A DNA stretch of 7,137 nt from assembly GCA_020344295.1 (NCBI GenBank), contig CP070819.1, positions 709,005 to 716,141 on the forward strand. Direction: 5' to 3'. Under the pieces are notes generated by a model. That model saw nothing but the letters and a program-made list of their open reading frames with translations. It was not told the DNA's origin and made no database searches. The translations under genes were made by a program, and so were the position numbers. This document shows positions 4,777 through 7,137 of this stretch, piece after piece. Source of the DNA: Dehalococcoidia bacterium (GTDB lineage: Bacteria > Chloroflexota > Dehalococcoidia > SZUA-161). Each line of letters starts with the position of its first letter. Position 1 is the stretch's first letter.

Positions 4777-6796
4777 TGCCGTCGGGCCAAGGACCATACG
4801 AACTGAGGATCTCCGCGCTCGGTTTTTTCTCAAGCCACTTTTTGACAAATTTATGGAACGGTTTTCCTTGTTTCTTTCTGCGCGCACGTTCCTTAGCACG
4901 AAGTTTCTCAGTCTCGGGATAGTCGATCTCAAAAGTATCTTCATTAAAAGCAACTTGATATACATTCCTGGCTGCCCACGGTGAGACTATCTGCTTTAAT
5001 ACATCAGCCATAACAAGTTGAGGATCACGTTCCAGCACATCGCCATAGCCGCCGGCAGAACCCGATCCACTGGATAAGCCATCACCATTCATGAAGAAAT
5101 CCTTAGGAACGAATTGTGATGCTCTTAAAGCAATTTGCTCGCTGCTCAACAATCCCTGGTAGCTTGTAGGAATCTGCTTGCTGGGATTCTCGAAAATAGG
5201 TTGCCAGTTTGTGTTACGGATCTCAAGCAAGGGATTGAGCCCTGCAGCATAGCCTCCCATGATTCCTGGATTATAGGGCATTCGGGAGGTAGCGGTATTG
5301 AATATCACTTTGTGGGGACTCATAGCATTATGAAAGATATGTCCATGGCATATTGTAGCCCCACCCCGGAATTTGCCCGGCCCACCCTGATCCATCAATA
5401 TGTTCCGAAACAGGTGTAAAACGGGAACCTGTACCTCAGCATGCTCAACATCCAGGCAATCAGCGAGTCCGGCGAACCACATTATGCCAGCGTCCATTCC
5501 GTCGTGATATGGAGTAGCGGGACCGCCAACAGCATTTATAACCACGGTTCCCATAAAGCCTACCGCTATCTGCCCGTGCTGGTTGATACCGCCTCCCGGA
5601 AGCACACCCACACCGGTCATCCCTGGCGGAGAGACCACCCTCTCGTGGAATTCACTGTCGAACATAAGCTTGGCCAGGCAGACCATAATACCGTTAACAA
5701 CTGGGGCGGCAATTCTCATAGAGCCACCCATAGCCCGGTCATTAGGGGCATTCATTATAGTCCCTGTAGTCGCCTGGAAATGGAACGGCACCAGTAGTCC
5801 GGTACTCACCGGAAAATCGGCGAACAAGTACTGGACCATCAAACCGAGAAGCAGTCCTCTGACTACGTGGGGCTTGCTGTTTAGGAACGACTCTGTTGGC
5901 GGAGAACTCCCTGAAAGGTCGACGGTCAGTGTGTCACCCTTTTTGATGACAGCGATATGGACACAGCCGAGAGCCTCCCGATCACCCTGAAGATCGAAGA
6001 AAACGACATTTCGGTATGTACCATCGTTGAGGCTGGCGATTCGCTCCTTCGCCCCCTCGGCGACCACTTGAAGTGACTTCCGCATTAGCCCGACGAAGAA
6101 TCCCAGTCCCTTCTGCTCGACCACCTCCAGCAGCCTCTCCCTCATCTTGAAGCAGCATGCAGTTTTAGCTTTCATGTCATGAGGGGTTACCTTATCTCGC
6201 AGCATGTTGCAGAAGAAATCAAAGAAGTCTCCCCTGATATGGAAATTCTCCCCTACCTTAACCGGCGGCGCTTTAAAGCCTTCCTCGTAGCGGGACTTGG
6301 CATTAGGGACATACCCTCCCAACTCGGAGGCTCCCGTTTCCGGCTCATGTGCAGCCGCCACCACCCAGGCAATGAGCTGTCCCTCGTACAAGATAGGCAC
6401 GATGTTTAGCTGGTCCGGGTTGTGGAAGCCCCCATAAAGAACATCATTGCAGAAGAAGACGTCGCCATCATGTATGCCTACGGTTGGGTCGTCTTTGTAG
6501 TATTTAAGGATATATTTTATGGGAACCTGCCCCGTGCAAATATGGAGGTAAGTGCCCACTGAAGCCGCTACCAGGTCCCCGGCAGCTGTATACAGCCCTA
6601 CTGCGCAGTCCATTCCCTGGATTGCTGCAGAAAGGCCGGTCATTACCATATTCTGTTTGGCCTCTTCACAGATGAGCTCGAGCTTAGTCAAGTAGACCGA
6701 GAATTCATCAACGGCTATCTTGTCCATCCACTCCAGCTCGAGCTCAGTGGGCTCCTCAGGATGCACACGGTTGATAATCTCTTCGTCAATGGGCAT
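4769..6796 (-). CDS. Hydantoinase B / acetone carboxylase alpha-like subunit, 675 aa
   Basis: The protein belongs to the hydantoinase B/oxoprolinase family and resembles the alpha subunit of acetone carboxylase more than true hydantoinases. The N-terminal part has MDCAVGLYTAAGDLVAA (62-78), then CNDVLYGGFHNPDQ (116-129) and AAAHEPETGASELGG (147-161). H125, D128 and H150 have the HxxD...H spacing that holds Mn in acetone carboxylase alpha; hydantoinases usually show HxxDVGG at the last site. Further marks are VDLSGSSPPTES (292-303), GGPGKFRGGATI (471-482), and near the C-terminus GSGSAGGYGDVLERDP (577-592) with VSPWAARNVY (604-613). A basic tail (about 630-657) extends past the usual end. Such subunits work with a hydantoinase A-type ATP-binding partner to carboxylate ketones (acetone, acetophenone) without biotin; the substrate here is unknown. 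Translation is probably coupled to the upstream gene. No gamma-subunit gene follows. The frame is intact with no signs of decay. Confidence 0.93.
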   Translation of the reverse strand: MPIDEEIINRVHPEEPTELELEWMDKIAVDEFSVYLTKLELICEEAKQNMVMTGLSAAIQGMDCAVGLYTAAGDLVAASVGTYLHICTGQVPIKYILKYYKDDPTVGIHDGDVFFCNDVLYGGFHNPDQLNIVPILYEGQLIAWVVAAAHEPETGASELGGYVPNAKSRYEEGFKAPPVKVGENFHIRGDFFDFFCNMLRDKVTPHDMKAKTACCFKMRERLLEVVEQKGLGFFVGLMRKSLQVVAEGAKERIASLNDGTYRNVVFFDLQGDREALGCVHIAVIKKGDTLTVDLSGSSPPTESFLNSKPHVVRGLLLGLMVQYLFADFPVSTGLLVPFHFQATTGTIMNAPNDRAMGGSMRIAAPVVNGIMVCLAKLMFDSEFHERVVSPPGMTGVGVLPGGGINQHGQIAVGFMGTVVINAVGGPATPYHDGMDAGIMWFAGLADCLDVEHAEVQVPVLHLFRNILMDQGGPGKFRGGATICHGHIFHNAMSPHKVIFNTATSRMPYNPGIMGGYAAGLNPLLEIRNTNWQPIFENPSKQIPTSYQGLLSSEQIALRASQFVPKDFFMNGDGLSSGSGSAGGYGDVLERDPQLVMADVLKQIVSPWAARNVYQVAFNEDTFEIDYPETEKLRAKERARRKKQGKPFHKFVKKWLEKKPSAEILSSYGPWPDGIK

Positions 6797-6800
6797 TATG

Positions 6801-6809
6801 CCCTCTCCT
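6801..6809 (-). promoter_or_regulatory. Ribosome binding site overlapping the hydantoinase A stop
   Basis: The minus strand reads AGGAGAGGG, with AGGAG eight bases before the ATG at 6796. The TAG stop of the upstream gene (6808-6810) shares its first bases, so ribosomes ending there can reload directly. This fixes the start of the downstream gene and argues for one transcript. Confidence 0.75.
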
Positions 6810-7137
6810 ATACGTTTTCGATAATGGCGCTCAGATATTTATCGATACTGCATTTCATATCCGGCGGCAGGATCACTGTGGTATCCCTGGCCTCGATTAC
6901 TGCCGGCCCGGAAATGATATTCCCCGGACGCAGAAGGTCAGCATCGAAAATCGTGGTCTCATTGAAATCATTGAACTGCTTCCAATACACAGGGCGATTC
7001 CCCTTGACAGCCTGCTTTGGGCTATCCGATTCCAGAGGGAAGGACGGTAGCTTCGGTTTGGGCAAAGGCACAACAGCGAACAGGTGGAAACTTTCAATGT
7101 TAATTCCGGTAATTGGACTGGCAGCAAGCTCCCCATA
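6808..7137 (-). CDS. Hydantoinase A / acetone carboxylase beta-like subunit, C-terminal 109 aa (partial)
   Basis: The frame is open from the window edge at 7137 to TAG at 6808-6810, so only the C-terminus is seen. It shows the end signature of hydantoinase A proteins: NRPVYWKQF (47-55), then a strand pair with ATIFD-like TTIFDADLLRPGNIISGPA (61-79), VIEARDTTVILPP (80-92) and a final CSIDKYLSAII. A proline/lysine linker, VPLPKPKLPSFP (23-34), precedes it, as is common in this family. The full protein normally has about 650-720 residues and an actin/hexokinase-like ATP-binding fold that phosphorylates the substrate or bicarbonate for its hydantoinase B partner. A GTG at 7069-7071 is inside the gene and is not the start. 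Eleven bases separate its stop from the partner's ATG. Whether it is an acetone carboxylase beta, an acetophenone carboxylase or a hydantoinase-type subunit cannot be told from this piece. Confidence 0.9.
   Translation of the reverse strand, partial: YGELAASPITGINIESFHLFAVVPLPKPKLPSFPLESDSPKQAVKGNRPVYWKQFNDFNETTIFDADLLRPGNIISGPAVIEARDTTVILPPDMKCSIDKYLSAIIENV

Noticed and set aside
4664..4984. Plus-strand 106-codon frame across the end of the hydantoinase B gene.
   Set aside because: It lies opposite a well-conserved coding region for most of its length and has no family features.
5135..5990. Several plus-strand open frames inside the hydantoinase B gene.
   Set aside because: They are antisense shadows of a strongly conserved coding sequence and carry no recognisable motifs.

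Overview
The window looks like a piece of an anaerobic bacterial chromosome, most likely from an uncultured Chloroflexota of the Dehalococcoidia type. This is an inference from gene content: a HdrB-type CCG-domain iron-sulfur protein, a CaiB/BaiF-family acyl-CoA enzyme, a hydantoinase A/B pair of the acetone-carboxylase type, and a small two-knuckle zinc-ribbon protein of a kind I associate with that group. Another anaerobe cannot be excluded. Signals are bacterial: Shine-Dalgarno sites, a lipoprotein signal peptide, and a perfect TATAAT at 17-bp spacing.

Layout. Positions 1-565 (+) hold the 3' part of a heterodisulfide-reductase-B-like gene that appears to be broken by a one-base frameshift near 144-149; a GC-rich inverted repeat spans its stop codon. 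Positions 566-3429 are gene-poor and visibly AT-rich. They contain an 80-aa zinc-ribbon protein (900-1142, -), a 281-aa lipoprotein of unknown function (1771-2616, +) and a 79-aa cysteine-bearing membrane miniprotein (2956-3195, +), separated by long gaps with short repeats. Positions 3430-4578 (+) encode a CaiB/BaiF-superfamily protein with its own promoter. It faces a leftward operon whose visible part is the end of a hydantoinase A gene (6808-7137, runs off the window) and a complete hydantoinase B / acetone carboxylase alpha-like gene (4769-6796).

How the genes may fit together. Acetone and acetophenone carboxylases use a hydantoinase A-type subunit and a hydantoinase B-type subunit to carboxylate ketones with ATP and without biotin. 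The resulting 3-oxo acid normally has to be activated to a CoA thioester. A CaiB/BaiF enzyme next door could handle acyl-CoA transfer or stereochemistry in such a route, but the two units are convergent, not co-transcribed, so the link is only positional. The CaiB/BaiF protein carries residues matching the alpha-methylacyl-CoA racemase catalytic set, so 'CoA transferase' is not a safe default name. No gamma-subunit-like gene follows the hydantoinase B gene. I see no CRISPR array, tRNA, rRNA, transposase or clear mobile-element end. Nothing here amounts to a clearly new multi-gene system; the least explained parts are the small envelope proteins and the repeat-bearing gaps around them.
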